NCBI GenBank assembly: GCA_964036045.1
Contig: OZ038381.1
Span: forward strand, 131,447,708 to 131,511,707
DNA: 64,000 bases
Direction: 5' to 3'
Source: Eutreptiella sp. 'Long Island Sound 2002'
Taxonomy: Eukaryota; Euglenozoa; Euglenophyceae; Eutreptiales; Eutreptiaceae
Shown: piece after piece, positions 53,102 to 63,853 of the stretch
How positions within the stretch are numbered: position 1 is the first letter of the stretch
Layout of the letters: the number at the start of each line of letters is the position of its first letter
Program-made: the position numbers and the translations under genes
Notes under the pieces: model-generated
Told to the model about the DNA's origin: nothing
Databases searched by the model: none
The model's input: the letters and a program-made list of their open reading frames with translations, nothing else

Positions 53102-55465
53102 TGAAGCCGGTTCGGACCCCCGTGGCCATCTTTGGGTCACTTGGGGTGTGTATCTATGTGCCGGCAAGCCGCCATTGGCTGATATCATACTCTCCCATCC
53201 ACCTGACCTGACCCGATGTGATAGTGTGATAGGTTTGGCCACTCCGGCTATGAGCGGCCATATTCAGAACCGAGGCGCCGCCAGCGGAGATTTATATATC
53301 AGAATGTCAGGAATCAACAGGGTTTTATTATCATGATGTTTCCGTAATTTTTCAGCCTTTCGTTCTGATGGTCAATGTATCGGCGACCGTTAGTTGGCTC
53401 GCGATTTTGCGTTAACTGATTGGTTAACTGTTTTTTCCAGATATTTTGGCGGATTTTCCGTTGAAGGGTCAGATTTCATCAGCAAAGGGTTCGTTGCTTC
53501 CGCAATTCTCTAAATAAGCACTCGAAAGTTTAATCAGAATTTTTCGCGATGTCGAAATCGGATTTTCGACTTCGACATCGCCGCACTTGATTTGGTCTTC
53601 TTCGAGTGGTCATACGCTTTTCCCTATGCCGGAATCAGGTTCTCCTTATACTTGCCACCCGTTTGACTTGGAGATATAAGGAAAACAAAAGTGAATCGTG
53701 GGACCACTTTGAAGGGTCATATCTACGCGCGAGTGTGAGGAAAGAGAAGAAGGAGGGTTGGGTTGCAAGCGCCTTTGTCTCATGTTAATTTGGGAAGCAT
53801 CAAATGTCTTTGGTGTGTACACATGCCCGGTGTAGCAAGGGATAATGGTCAAGAGGGTATAAAGTGATATATAACTCTTGGACCGTGCAATTGAATATTT
53901 TAATGCGACTTTCGAGTGTACCGCATGAGTGTTGGGGTTGCATAGATACTTTCTTTGGGTTCCTACGCATTTTTAACGTGAAGTTATGCCCATGGAGGGG
54001 CATGGCATATCATGGTGGGAGCCACCTTTGAGGGTATGTTTTATATGCATGGTATATGTCTTGATATGCTCGCGCCCATGTTATATATCTTTGTGTGGCC
54101 GGAGAGATGGGGAGCCATACGTGACAAGGGTTTTGCCCATGTCCCAATTGTGGAATACAAAGCGCTAGACTAAGTCTACTGCTTATGTATTGCTCATGAT
54201 ATGTTTGGCAATGAGATCCATGAGTGCACTCCCATTTTCATGGGGCATGTAGATATGGGTGGCGAAGGTATCTCAATGCGCCTGATTGGGGATCCAAGTG
54301 GGGGAATGGTTCGCAAATAGGTCCAATCATTTGTGTATTGAACCATGAGCGGATATCATGGGTGAGCATAGAGATATAGTATCATGACAACTTTGTATTT
54401 GGACATATTTTCATGTTTTTGAGCTCATTTTATGCTCATTTTTGTGTTTTATGTGCTCAACTGGTCGGCTAACAGCAAAGTGCCCAGAGATCTGTGAACT
54501 ATGGTATGTTGCTTATATGTTGGCATATGCTTCGGTGTTGTACCTCACCATATGCCGGATCACGTGGTCACTTTGGCTTGGCACACCAGGCCTCACAAAA
54601 TTAGGTCTCAAACTCATGAGCTGACTTGTGAAGCATGCCATGTACATAACTGGAGGAGTCTCGGTGCCAATGATGGGATATTCTTGGGCATGGACCTTTG
54701 GTTTATATCACCCTTGTATATTACTCTCCGGTCTGACACATGCATGGAGCATATCAACATTTGCCATATGCATTTTTGAGTATATAATTGATTTTTGGGC
54801 ATAATGGTGTGATTTGCCTGATTTTGCCATGTTATGAGGTCATCTTCATGGAGCAGTTCTCCAAGCCCATTCGACTCCAAGTCCAGCAAAGGTTCTATCA
54901 GGGTAGGGCATGGTCCTGAGTGCCACTCTAGGCCATGACACGCCACCTTCCCTATTGGGCTAGGATTTAGAGGCTTGGGAGTGAACACATTTTTGGGGTT
55001 TATGTAATGACTTTTGACATGTGGCATTTAACCATCTTATTGGACTGGGTTCTAGGCATCATGTTGATGAGTCAAGGGAAGGTCTTGAGTCCAGGGAATG
55101 AGGGGTCTATGGCTGTGATTGTATAAGTTTCCATCTTTCCCCAACTTTGCTTTATTTGTGTTCATATGCCAATTTCAGGGCTTTCTTCCTTGGTGCAATT
55201 CTTGTACATGCCCGCCACCGTGGGAATACCGGTGTGCTGAACGGAAGCCCGCAGCCTGATTTGGATTGTGAATTGGGTTATTGCTATACTTGTGGGATCT
55301 GGTTGCTGTTCAGGGTTGAAGGACGATTACATTTTCTATATTTTTCGATTTGGACTTTGGATTTTGAGGATTTTGAGAAATGCAATCGTTGATCCGGAGC
55401 AAGTCAGCAGGGGTGACAGGCGGAAGAGGCACAGCGGGGGCCGGTCCTGGTAGGGACCTTCTTTA
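53102..55465 (+). mobile_element. 3' LTR of element 2
   Basis: 2,364 bases, TGAAGCC to CCTTCTTTA. Contains the TATA motif (53,291), the conserved hairpin (53,546-53,581) and the block 54,470-54,592 missing in the left LTR. The Gag start codon is present too (55,380), but here the frame runs into flanking DNA. Confidence 0.95.
53546..53581. repeat. Conserved LTR hairpin (right LTR)
   Basis: Same 11-bp stem and loop as in the left LTR. Confidence 0.75.
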
Positions 55466-55469
55466 CCCT
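55465..55469. repeat. Target-site duplication, right (element 2)
   Basis: ACCCT, matching 42,408-42,412; the following DNA (GATGCCTTAACAAAG) was continuous with the left flank before insertion. Confidence 0.75.
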
Positions 55470-55900
55470 GATGCCTTAACAAAGAAAGGGCCACAAGCGA
55501 GCAACCTCCCCTCTGCTGACATGCAGATCATCGTGATTACTGTGATAGAACAGATAACTATCCACGACGGAACCCCCACACGACGTGCCACCGGTACAGG
55601 GCAACACAGCAGTACATTTAGAATCCCCACCACCACCTATCCACAATGATGGGACGGCGACAGGGCACAATCAGGTCCCCTACGAGCCTACCAACTCCCA
55701 CTGCTCCCCGACCGCTGCGCGGGAGGGCGTCGAAAGTTACGGCTCCCAACACAGATGAGCCTAAAGGCACACACACGTGCCTGTGACTCCAGCGCGGGAC
55801 ACCAGTGATGACTCCCACCAACCCCAGGGTCGGCCGGCCTGACGTTGGAGCCCGGGTCTGCGCCTTGGGACCTAGCCTTGGCGGGAGCTTGTCGCGCTAG
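55470..55900. other. Right flank of element 2, nothing recognised
   Basis: Mixed-composition DNA continuing the pre-insertion locus. Short frames on both strands lack motifs. Confidence 0.4.
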
Positions 55901-55919
55901 ACGCCTCCGTGGCTTCTGG

Positions 55920-56508
55920 AAGCGCACGCCTACTGGGCGTTCTGCTGTCCGCTTGCTTGGACCCACGCTTCCTGGTACCGCCGCGCAAGTTCTCGCTGTG
56001 CTTTCAACTCGGTTGCTGCGGCTTCAACGCTTGACCCACTCCTCATACAAGGCGTTCACCTTAGCCGTAGCAATGTGGGGCGGCGTCGGGGGCACAGGAT
56101 GGTCCACGGGCTGCTTGTACTTCTTACAGTGTGCCACTGCACAACGCTGTAGCTCCCACCAGGTCTTCAGATGGTCGCCTGGGTTCTTCCTCAGCGACCT
56201 GGCCACGTTGTCCTCAATGGCACTCCAGGCCAGGCGCTCCACGTTCTCCGTTTCACGGTCCCGTAGTACCGCTACGGCGCACACCAGTCTTTCCTCGGTG
56301 GACTGCGCTGGCTCGATCTCTCCGGACGTGGCTGGCACTTGCTGGGGTCCCGCTAGCTGACTTGGCTCCCGTCTCGGCAGCGCTGGCTTTAGCTGCGCTG
56401 GCTTTGAGTTGGATCCTCGACGCTTCGCTCGCTTTGCTTCGCGCTTGCGTCCGAGGTGGTCATCTCTCTGACGGAACCAGTCTTTGCCGTGGCAGTTGCT
56501 GTCCTAGT
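55920..56508 (-). pseudogene. Unrecognised basic, helical protein remnant
   Basis: A minus-strand frame runs from a stop near 56,508 to a stop at 56,024: DWFRQRDDHLGRKREAKRAK (basic, nuclear-signal-like), a Pro/Gln-rich middle, then a helical part with ERLAWSAIEDNVARSLR and HLKTWWELQRCAVAHC. After the stop, another frame continues similarly (ATELKAQRELARRYQEAW) to about 55,925, implying one frameshift. Amino-acid texture is protein-like, unlike the neighbouring frames. The family is unknown; a transposon-borne or host DNA-binding protein are possible. Confidence 0.4.
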
Positions 56509-57210
56509 GACTCTGCGCGGCAGCATGGTGTCCGGCTTGTTCACAGGCACTGCACGGCTATGACCTCCGGCTGAGACACAAGGGCAGGCAAGGGGGAACA
56601 CCCGCATGTCCCGGTAACAGAATTGTATTGACACCGTAGCCGCGGTCTGGCCCTTGGCACCTACCCTTGGCGCCTTTTCCGTTGCTGCTGAGCGCCCAGT
56701 TTTGGTCGGCACTCGTGTGGTTTTCATTGAAAATCCTGCGATGTTTCAAATCCACGTTCGTTTCCACAGCCTCCCAGTGCTGCTTTTCCAGAACCTCTTA
56801 CTGGAGCTCCTCCCACACTCCCTGGCAATACGGCGAAGACACGTGGTCGTTCTTGCTTTCACGCATTGTTTGACAAACAATTCCGAGAACCTTGCCCTGC
56901 TCTCGGCACCATGTCCCGTGCATATGAAACACATGAAGGATAGACGGGTGCAAATAGAGACCATTGGCAGGTATTTACATGCATGCACGGCGCCGTTCCT
57001 GGGCGCTCTTCATGTGCACTGACACATGCTCGGAACTCCTCGATATATGCCGAATTTAACAAAAAAATTTTTAAAAAACCCTCCCAAAGCCATTAAAACT
57101 GCCAGGCGCCAAGACGAGGCAGATCTCTGAATTAACATGTCAATATCGGGCTGCGGCATAAAAATGCGGCACGCACCTTCAGCTGGATCAGTGACCTGAT
57201 TCTGCATCAG
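56509..57210 (-). pseudogene. Possible upstream continuation of the same remnant
   Basis: Fragments with protein-like texture occur in changing minus-strand frames, such as LEKQHWEAVETNVDLKHRRI followed by FNENHTSADQNW near 56,640-56,800. They lie 5' of the remnant at 55,920-56,508 and may be its N-terminal part, broken by shifts and stops. No domain is recognised. Confidence 0.25.
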
Positions 57211-58635
57211 GCCACGCCCACGCTCCGGGGAAGGCGCCCCCGCAGCACGAGTTTACTTAGAAGCCCCTCGGTTAGTCACCGGAGTGTGTTGCATATATCG
57301 GCTACACATCCCAGACGGACAACTTCTGACCCTACAAACCCGTGAATGCTAAGCCAGGCTGAGCACGCTGCGCCACACGCCTTCACAGTTGCAGACCAGC
57401 CTCGGAGAACCCGCTGTTCCAACAAAGTCATATCGGGGACCCAGGGGATGAGGGCCATCCTGCTAACCGCAACACCACCCATTCCAGGCTGGCCCACGTG
57501 TTTCGCGGGTGGGTTGATCCTCCCGTATTCCCGAATGTTACCACCGCCGCAAGGCGACGTCCGACGACCCAGTGCGTTTCTACAGGCGAAACCAGGGTAT
57601 GAGGGGTAATACCAGGCGTCACCGTTCGGCGTCTACACTGGTTCCCGGCACAGTCCACGAGCTCATGCCACGTGAGAGGCATCTGGAGCGTCGTCTGTCA
57701 CGCCCAGTGTCCGGACAGCCGCCACCGCCCAGACCGAGCACGATCACGACCTTGGAACCCCCTCACCAACAGATCCGCAGGACTGCGCACTTCGGGGTTA
57801 TCCAAGGTGCCACACGGAAGTAGGCAGGCACACTACGCCACAAACGCTGACCGACGTCCACAAATACACCCATCCAGAACGATTTTTTTTCCAGGGTCGG
57901 CTACATGATTTGCCAGGGGGACAAGGGGCGCGCTGCTAGCCGAACGACCATGACATCCAGAAAGCTAACCGAGCGAAGCAGTCCGTGCCAAGGGCAGCTG
58001 ACACCCTCACGACACATAACCTCCGAGAGCATTATTTACAGGGACACACCATCCAGAGAAAGTTACATCGGAATGAGGGGCGCCCTATTAACCAAAAACG
58101 CGAGCCAGTGACCAGAGCAACGCATGCCCCGACGCCCTCGCCGAAGCAACCTGGCGACCGCGGACCGCAATACCTTAAACGCCCTAAGGCGACAACACGC
58201 ACACCAGTGAACCTAACCCGGACTGCATGACATATGGACATGCGCACCTGGATGCACGCTACATTACGGGGTGAAATATCAACGCCCTCGATTACCTATA
58301 CCGGGGAGGCTGGCCTGGGGAAACAGGCACAGAAACAGGGCCATTGCACATGCACAGCACCTCAGGGCTCCCGTGGGGAGCACGGGTGTGCACCGTAGCA
58401 GGTGACCGACCGGAGGGGCGTTGCCACCAACGACACAGTACATACCCTAAGACCAAGCGAGACCGAGTGGACATTGAGGCCGCAAGGCTCTGTGACACAT
58501 TGTGCATGTGGCGGAGGCCCCAGGACAGGGAATGCAGAACCTTCTTTCTTTGGGGAGACAGACCGCAATTTTGTACAGGTGGCAGCGTCATGGGCTTTAC
58601 CCAGCCAGGGCGGCAGGTGACACAGGGGCCATGGA
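57211..58635. other. No gene recognised
   Basis: Mixed-composition DNA with scattered short frames and no motif, tandem unit or transposon end. The right part (58,300-58,635) grades into the 38-bp minisatellite. Confidence 0.4.
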
Positions 58636-58639
58636 GCCA

Positions 58640-59748
58640 AGCCAAGAGCCAGCACGGCACACCCAACCATTGAGGCGGGCCCAGCACAGGGACAATACAC
58701 CCAACCTTAGCGGCAGGCCACACACCAACACAGCACAGCGGAACATGGTTGCGGGCCCAGCAACCGCACAGCACCCCGGACCGCGGAGCCGGGCCACGCA
58801 CCACCACAGCACATCCAACCATAGCCGCCGGCCCGGCACCAGCATAGCACACCCAGCCACAGGGGCCAACAGCATGCCAAACCAAGGAGGCGAGCCACGC
58901 ACCAGCACAACACGTTCAACCAGGGCGGCGAGCAACGCACCAGCAAAGCACGTCCGAGCATGGAGGTGGACCACACGCTGGTTGAGCGCGCCCAAGCAAG
59001 CAGGCAGGCGGTGCACCAGCACACCAAGCTCGGCCATGCTGTCGCGCCAGATACCCCCGCAACACGCCTGACCAGGGTGGCAGGCCCTGCACCAGCAAAC
59101 AGCACGCCCGAGCATTGCGACCGACCAGAAGCCAGCACAGCAAGCCCCACCAGGGAGGCGGGTCACACACCTGCACAGCAGGCTTGACGATGGCGGCAGA
59201 CCCAGCACCTACTCAGCACGCCCCAAGAGGGAGGCGGGCCGAGCTCCAGTACAGCAGCCCCAACGACAGACCACGCATCAGCCCAGCGCGCCCGACCAGG
59301 GATGGGGGCCCACACAACAAAAAAACAACCAACCATGGTGGCGGGCCATACAACCGTACAGCACACCCAACGATTGTGGCTGACCAAGCACCAGCACAAA
59401 ACGCCCGACCATATTGGCGGGCTACGCAGCAGCGCAACACACCTAACCATTGCAACGAGCCCAGCACCAGCGTAGCACGCACAACCATGGAGGCAGGCCA
59501 CACACTAGTGCAGCAAACCCAACCATGTTGGCGGGCCACGCACCAGCACAGCGTGCCCGACGATGGCGAGGGGCTCAGCACCAACACAGCACACCCAACC
59601 ATCGGGGCAGACCACGCGCCAGCACAGCGCGCCCGACCAGGGTTCTGGGCCCCACACCAGCAAAGCACACCCGACCATGGTGGCGGGCCATGCACCAGTA
59701 CAGCAAACCCGACCCTGGAGGGCTACGCAGCAGCGCTGCACGCCTGAC
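58640..59748. repeat. 38-bp minisatellite, about 29 copies
   Basis: Unit of the form CCCGACCATGGTGGCGGGCC followed by ATGCACCAGTACAGCAAA. In the right part consecutive units are exactly 38 bases; further left they are more diverged. Because 38 is not a multiple of 3, repeats translate differently in turn, yet frames stay open on both strands (CWCVARxPWLG-like on the minus strand). No single coding reading is favoured. Confidence 0.9.
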
Positions 59749-60380
59749 CATGGTCACTACGATTTCCTTCTCCGGGTACTTGATCCATGCCAAGCCTCTC
59801 CCTAATCCTTGGGAAGTAGAGAAGACCAGCAGTTAATGATTTTCATCACCCTTAATGATGCTTTGAGTACATTTTTCAACGTAACCAGGGTGATAACCCT
59901 AGCCCCCCCCATGACGTTCACGCCTACCACTCAACTGAGCGGAGGTATTTTCCTTAGGGAGGTTATCCCGAAATCTAATAGGCACTTCATGCCCTGGGCC
60001 TCGTGGGTTAAGCCTAGAGGTCTCCCCTATACTCCCCTATACTCCATTGTTTCACCTACTTAATGTGGGCTTACCTTTTAAGTGATTCAGAAAACAGTTG
60101 CTTTGCCGTGCTGGTCATACCATATCCTGTGTCCGGCCCAGCCTACCTACCCCGGATTCCTAACCTACTCCATTGCATGTCGAAGAGGTGCACAAGAGGT
60201 GCTTCGGACTGTCTTTCAGGCGGTAATTACGTCAATTTTCAGTATAAAATCATTTATTTTGTCCATATGAGATTGATGCATTGTATTTATGCCTACATCC
60301 TCTTTGTGCAGCCCCTCTTTGTTACTCATGTTTTGGTTTGGAAGGACTTATAGTTAACGCCGACCATTGCCGGCCCACAG
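59749..60380. other. Spacer between minisatellites
   Basis: AT-richer DNA with a plus-strand 84-codon open frame at 59,809-60,063 and a 96-codon frame at 60,063-60,353, neither with a recognisable motif. CTCCCCTATA repeats twice near 60,025. Nothing else seen. Confidence 0.35.
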
Positions 60381-60529
60381 CGAGGAAAGGCGTGGTACAA
60401 CACCAGCAGGTGCCCCCCCCCATGAGCGGCCACGGACCCCCCCCACCAGAGACAGTGGCAGGCCCTCAAGAGACACAGGGACCAGCAGCCACAGGGCCCT
60501 CCACCAGCAGAAACGAGGGGCAACCTACC

Positions 60530-61850
60530 CCAGCAAAGCCAGCAGCAAGTCCCGCCCAGAAATGGCGGGGAACCACACCCACAGGGCCCTCTGCGAGCGC
60601 TAGCGAGAGACAACCGGCCCCACCAAATCCAGCAGCAGGCCCCAACCAGGAATGGCGAGGGAGTGCACTCACAAAGCCCTCCAGCAGGAATGGCCAGGGA
60701 CACTCCACCTCAACAAAACCAACCGCAGGCCCAGCCAGGAAGGGCGGGGATCTTGAACCAAGAAGCCCAGCGCCAGGACCGGCGAGGGCCCACCCACCCC
60801 ACCAAATCCAACGGCAGGCGTCAGCCAGGAATTGCGGGGAGGAGCAACCACAGGACCCTCCGCCAGGACTGGCGGGGGAGCATCTATCCCACAACAACCA
60901 GCAGCAGGCCCCAGCCAGGAATGGCGGGGAACTGCATCCACAGGGCTCTCAGCCAGAAATGGTGAGGGACCACCCACTCCGCCAAAGCCAGCGGCAGGCC
61001 TTCACCAGGAAAGGCTGGGAACTGCACCCAGAAGGCCCTCCGCCAAGATTCGAGAGGGATCATGGAACCCACCGCAGACTGCACCAGGCCCCAGCAAGGA
61101 AAGACGCCAGGATTGGGAAGGGAGCACCCACTCAGCCACAGGCAGCAGCGGGCCCACGCCAGGAATGGCTGGTAACTGCAACCAAAGGGCACTCCGCTAG
61201 TTATGACAAAGGAGCACCAACCCCATCGAAGCCAGCAGCAGACCCACAGGGCCCTCCACCAGGATTGGCGAGAGACCACCCAGCCATCCACAGCCAGCAG
61301 CAGGCCCGGGCCAGGAATGGCGGGGACTAGCACCAACACGGCCTTCCAACAGGTTCGGCGAGGGACCGGCCAGCCCGCCAAAGCCAGCAGCAGGCCCCAG
61401 CCCGGAATGGTGGGGAGCTGCACCCACAGGCCCTTCTGGCGGAACTGGCGAGGGACCACCCAACCCAGCAGAACCAGCAGCAGAACCGAGCCACGAATGA
61501 CGGGGAACGGCAACCGCGGGCCCCTCTGCTAGAATTGGCGAGGGACTATCCACGCAGCCAGGGGCAGGAGCAAGCCCCAGCCAGGAATGGCGGGGAGCTG
61601 CACCAACAGGGCCCTCCGCCAGGAACGGCGAGGGACTGCCGGCCCCACCCCAGCCAGCAGCAAGCCCCAGCCAGGAGTGGCAGGGAACAGCACCCACACG
61701 GTCTTCAGACAGGATTGGCGAGGGACCACTGCACCCCAAAGGACTCTCCGCCGAAATTGGCGAGGGACCACCCACTGCAGAAAAAATAGCAGCATGTCCC
61801 AGCCAGGGGTGGCGGCGAACAGCAACCAAAGGGCCCGCCCAGCCACAAAA
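60530..61850. repeat. 90-bp minisatellite, about 14 copies
   Basis: Period 90 bases: CCAGCCAGGAATGGCGGGGA-type boxes at 60,911, 61,001 and 61,091 and onward. Each unit has two related half-boxes (GGAATGGCGGGGA and GGATTGGCGAGGGA) about 38 bases apart. 90 is a multiple of 3, so a 30-residue repeat is open on the plus strand (frame 60,281-61,330, with PPPGLARDHP and QQQAPARNGGE) and also on the minus strand (61,949-61,197, with PRHSWLGPAAG and SPILAEGPVGA). Either could be a repetitive protein or neither. Confidence 0.85.
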
Positions 61851-62450
61851 GAAGGGGTTCACAAAAAAACTGTACCTGAACACAAGCCCCAAGCCTAAGC
61901 CAGGATTGGCGTTGTACAGCGAACACCCATACCCAAGCACACAAGCCACAAACCACCCAGTAAAGGTGGGGCTAAGTCAAAACCCGTACCCAAACACGGA
62001 CCACAAATCCCAACCACAAAAGGCGGGACTGACGCAAAACCCGTATCCAAACGGACACGTCACCAGTCACAGAACCCGTACTCAAACGCACACACCCAGA
62101 ACCACAACCAGAAAAGGCGAGATAAAGGCCAGGCGCGTAGGAAAACGCATGTGCGGCGGGCACCAGCCAGGAGTCACGAGGTGAAGGCAAAAGCCCACAC
62201 CCGAGCAAGCACGTCATCGTCTCTAGCCCGGAAAGGCGGGGTAACGGCAAACCTCAAAGGACACCGCGCGCAACACAACAGTAAAAAACCCACTGTCCGT
62301 CACCCGGGGACTGAGGCAGCCTGCGCCATGCAGGTGACCCGGCCGGAGCAGGGGCTAATGCTGCATCATAAGGCCTGCGCTGCTGTGGGACTCCAGGCAG
62401 ATTGCGCGTTACCAAAGCACCTCAGAACCCTAGTACAAAGACCACGCCGC
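61851..62450. repeat. Degenerate ~57-bp repeats
   Basis: CAAAACCCGTACCCAAACAC near 61,978 recurs as CAAAACCCGTATCCAAACGG near 62,035, with looser copies to about 62,240, each preceded by AAAGGYGGGR. It continues the minisatellite with a different unit. No gene. Confidence 0.5.
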
Positions 62451-62451
62451 T

Positions 62452-62727
62452 TGCATGCCTTGGGCACGGGATACGCCAGGAAGTCCAGTGAACCCCTAGG
62501 GTTCCGTTAATAGGACAGGACGTGCGGAAGCACGGGGGCACAGCCTACAGGCGTGACGCCTTCGTCACGCTAGCGGCAAACAGCTCTCCCGGTGTTGCCC
62601 GGGGCCGCGCTGTTGGGGGCCAGCAGTCAGGTCTAGCGTAAATGTAAGCAGCCTCCCCTCTTCATGCGCGGAGCCTCTTCCTGTACCGTCACAGGGGCGA
62701 TGCCAGGGGGAACCACCGGGCGCCTCT
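62452..62727 (+). repeat. Dispersed direct repeat, copy 1
   Basis: About 276 bases, including ATACGCCAGGAAGTCC, GAACCCCTAGGGTTCCG and CAGTCAGGTCTAGCG, repeated about 720 bases downstream. Confidence 0.85.
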
Positions 62728-63172
62728 AACAAGAATAAGGACGAGGAACAAGTTTGGGTAAGCCAGAAGCCCTGTCTGGTAGCAGAGGGAAGGGCCTAGA
62801 AGACTAAAGAATAACACGAAGAACACTTGTATCTTGAACTGTGGGAATGTCTGTCAGGTTCAGTGGCCTAACTGTGGGGATCACAAGAACCAGATCAACG
62901 ACTGGTGATGTGAGGACTGGGCAATAATCTACAAGTGGTCATTTCAGTGATACTGGTCCTCTAGAAGAACATACAAAACCAAGAGGGACGGAGGAGAAAC
63001 ATTACAATTTAAAGAGAAGGAGCCCGGCAGACGCTAAGGTCCCTGGCTTAACGCAGGCGAAGCCGCAACGCCTTGAAGTAAAGGACCCTGTGACGGCCGC
63101 CTTACCTTCCGTGCTGTCATCATTTTCCCGTCTGAGACCACGCCTATTTCTGGGTGCCTTCTGGGTTCTGCA

Positions 63173-63445
63173 TGCATGCCTCGGGAACAGGATACGCCAG
63201 GAAGTCCGGTGAACCCCTAGGGTTCCGCCCAAAGGAGAGGACGTGCGCAAGCACGGGGGCCCAGCCTCCCAGCATGACAAGCAGTCACACTGGCGGCGAA
63301 CAGCCCTCCCGGTGTTGACCGGGGCCGCTTTGTTGGGGACCACCAGTCAGGTCTAGCGGGATGTAAATTGCCTCTCCTGTTCAAGCGCGGAGTTTCTTCC
63401 TGTTCGTCACAGAGGCAACCCCAGCGGGAACCATGGGGCGCCTCT
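63173..63445 (+). repeat. Dispersed direct repeat, copy 2
   Basis: Second copy of the 62,452-62,727 unit. It lies inside a 319-base segment (63,152-63,470) flanked by perfect 20-base direct repeats (63,132-63,151 and 63,471-63,490: CTGAGACCACGCCTATTTCT), which look like a target duplication. Confidence 0.85.
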
Positions 63446-63502
63446 CGAAGACCGAGTGCCCCCTACCTGCCTGAGACCACGCCTATTTCTAGGTTCGAGG
63501 AC

Positions 63503-63853
63503 ATGGCCAATGAGGCCAATGCAAACGTCAAAGCCTTGACAAGGACAAGAAGGAGAGGAACACCAAAGGATGCGGCTTTTGGACCGACGTGGGGGGCGAA
63601 CTTGCGCCAAGACACGTTCAGGATACCTTGTGGCAAATGTGATGCGTCGGCGTCGTCCCACTCGTCTGAGTGGGAACCCGACTGGGTGACCAAAGAACCT
63701 ACACGTCGAAAGGAGCCGATGGAGCCTGAGTGCCTGGGGCGAGAACTCTCTCCGGGGGGGGTGGTTCCAGAGCCTTCTTGCCTGGAACGAGGTCTGCCCC
63801 CACGCATGACAGCCCCTAAGCTCGCTCTTGATGAGCCCATGGAGCTGAACTGA
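63503..63853 (+). CDS. Hypothetical ORF, 116 aa
   Basis: Starts at ATG 63,503 (MANEANANVKALTRTRRR); the frame is open further upstream but that part lies in the repeated insertion, so the internal ATG is preferred. Composition is protein-like: a basic N-terminus, a possible CGKC motif near residue 44, and an acidic Pro/Glu/Leu-rich C-terminus with SPGGVVPEPSC and ALDEPMELN. No family recognised. It may be a transposon protein fragment or an exon. The 20-base direct repeat sits just before it. Confidence 0.3.
   Translation: MANEANANVKALTRTRRRGTPKDAAFGPTWGANLRQDTFRIPCGKCDASASSHSSEWEPDWVTKEPTRRKEPMEPECLGRELSPGGVVPEPSCLERGLPPRMTAPKLALDEPMELN

Larger units (their letters stand above)
42413..55465 (+). 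mobile_element. Ty3/gypsy element 2, full-length chromovirus
   Basis: Complete 13-kb element: LTR (42,413-44,653), primer site, gag, UAG, protease, DVFAS domain, reverse transcriptase, RNase H, integrase, chromodomain, polypurine tract, LTR (53,102-55,465), with a 4-5-base target duplication. Gag is uninterrupted over 1,035 codons. Pol has two nonsense codons (49,188 and 49,779) and one single-base deletion (near 50,202) relative to element 1. It is the youngest of the three copies. Orientation is opposite to elements 1 and 3. Confidence 0.95.

Noticed and set aside
54614-55027. 137-codon minus-strand frame in the right LTR
   Set aside because: The corresponding left-LTR and element 1 sequences do not preserve it; LTRs are noncoding here apart from the Gag start.
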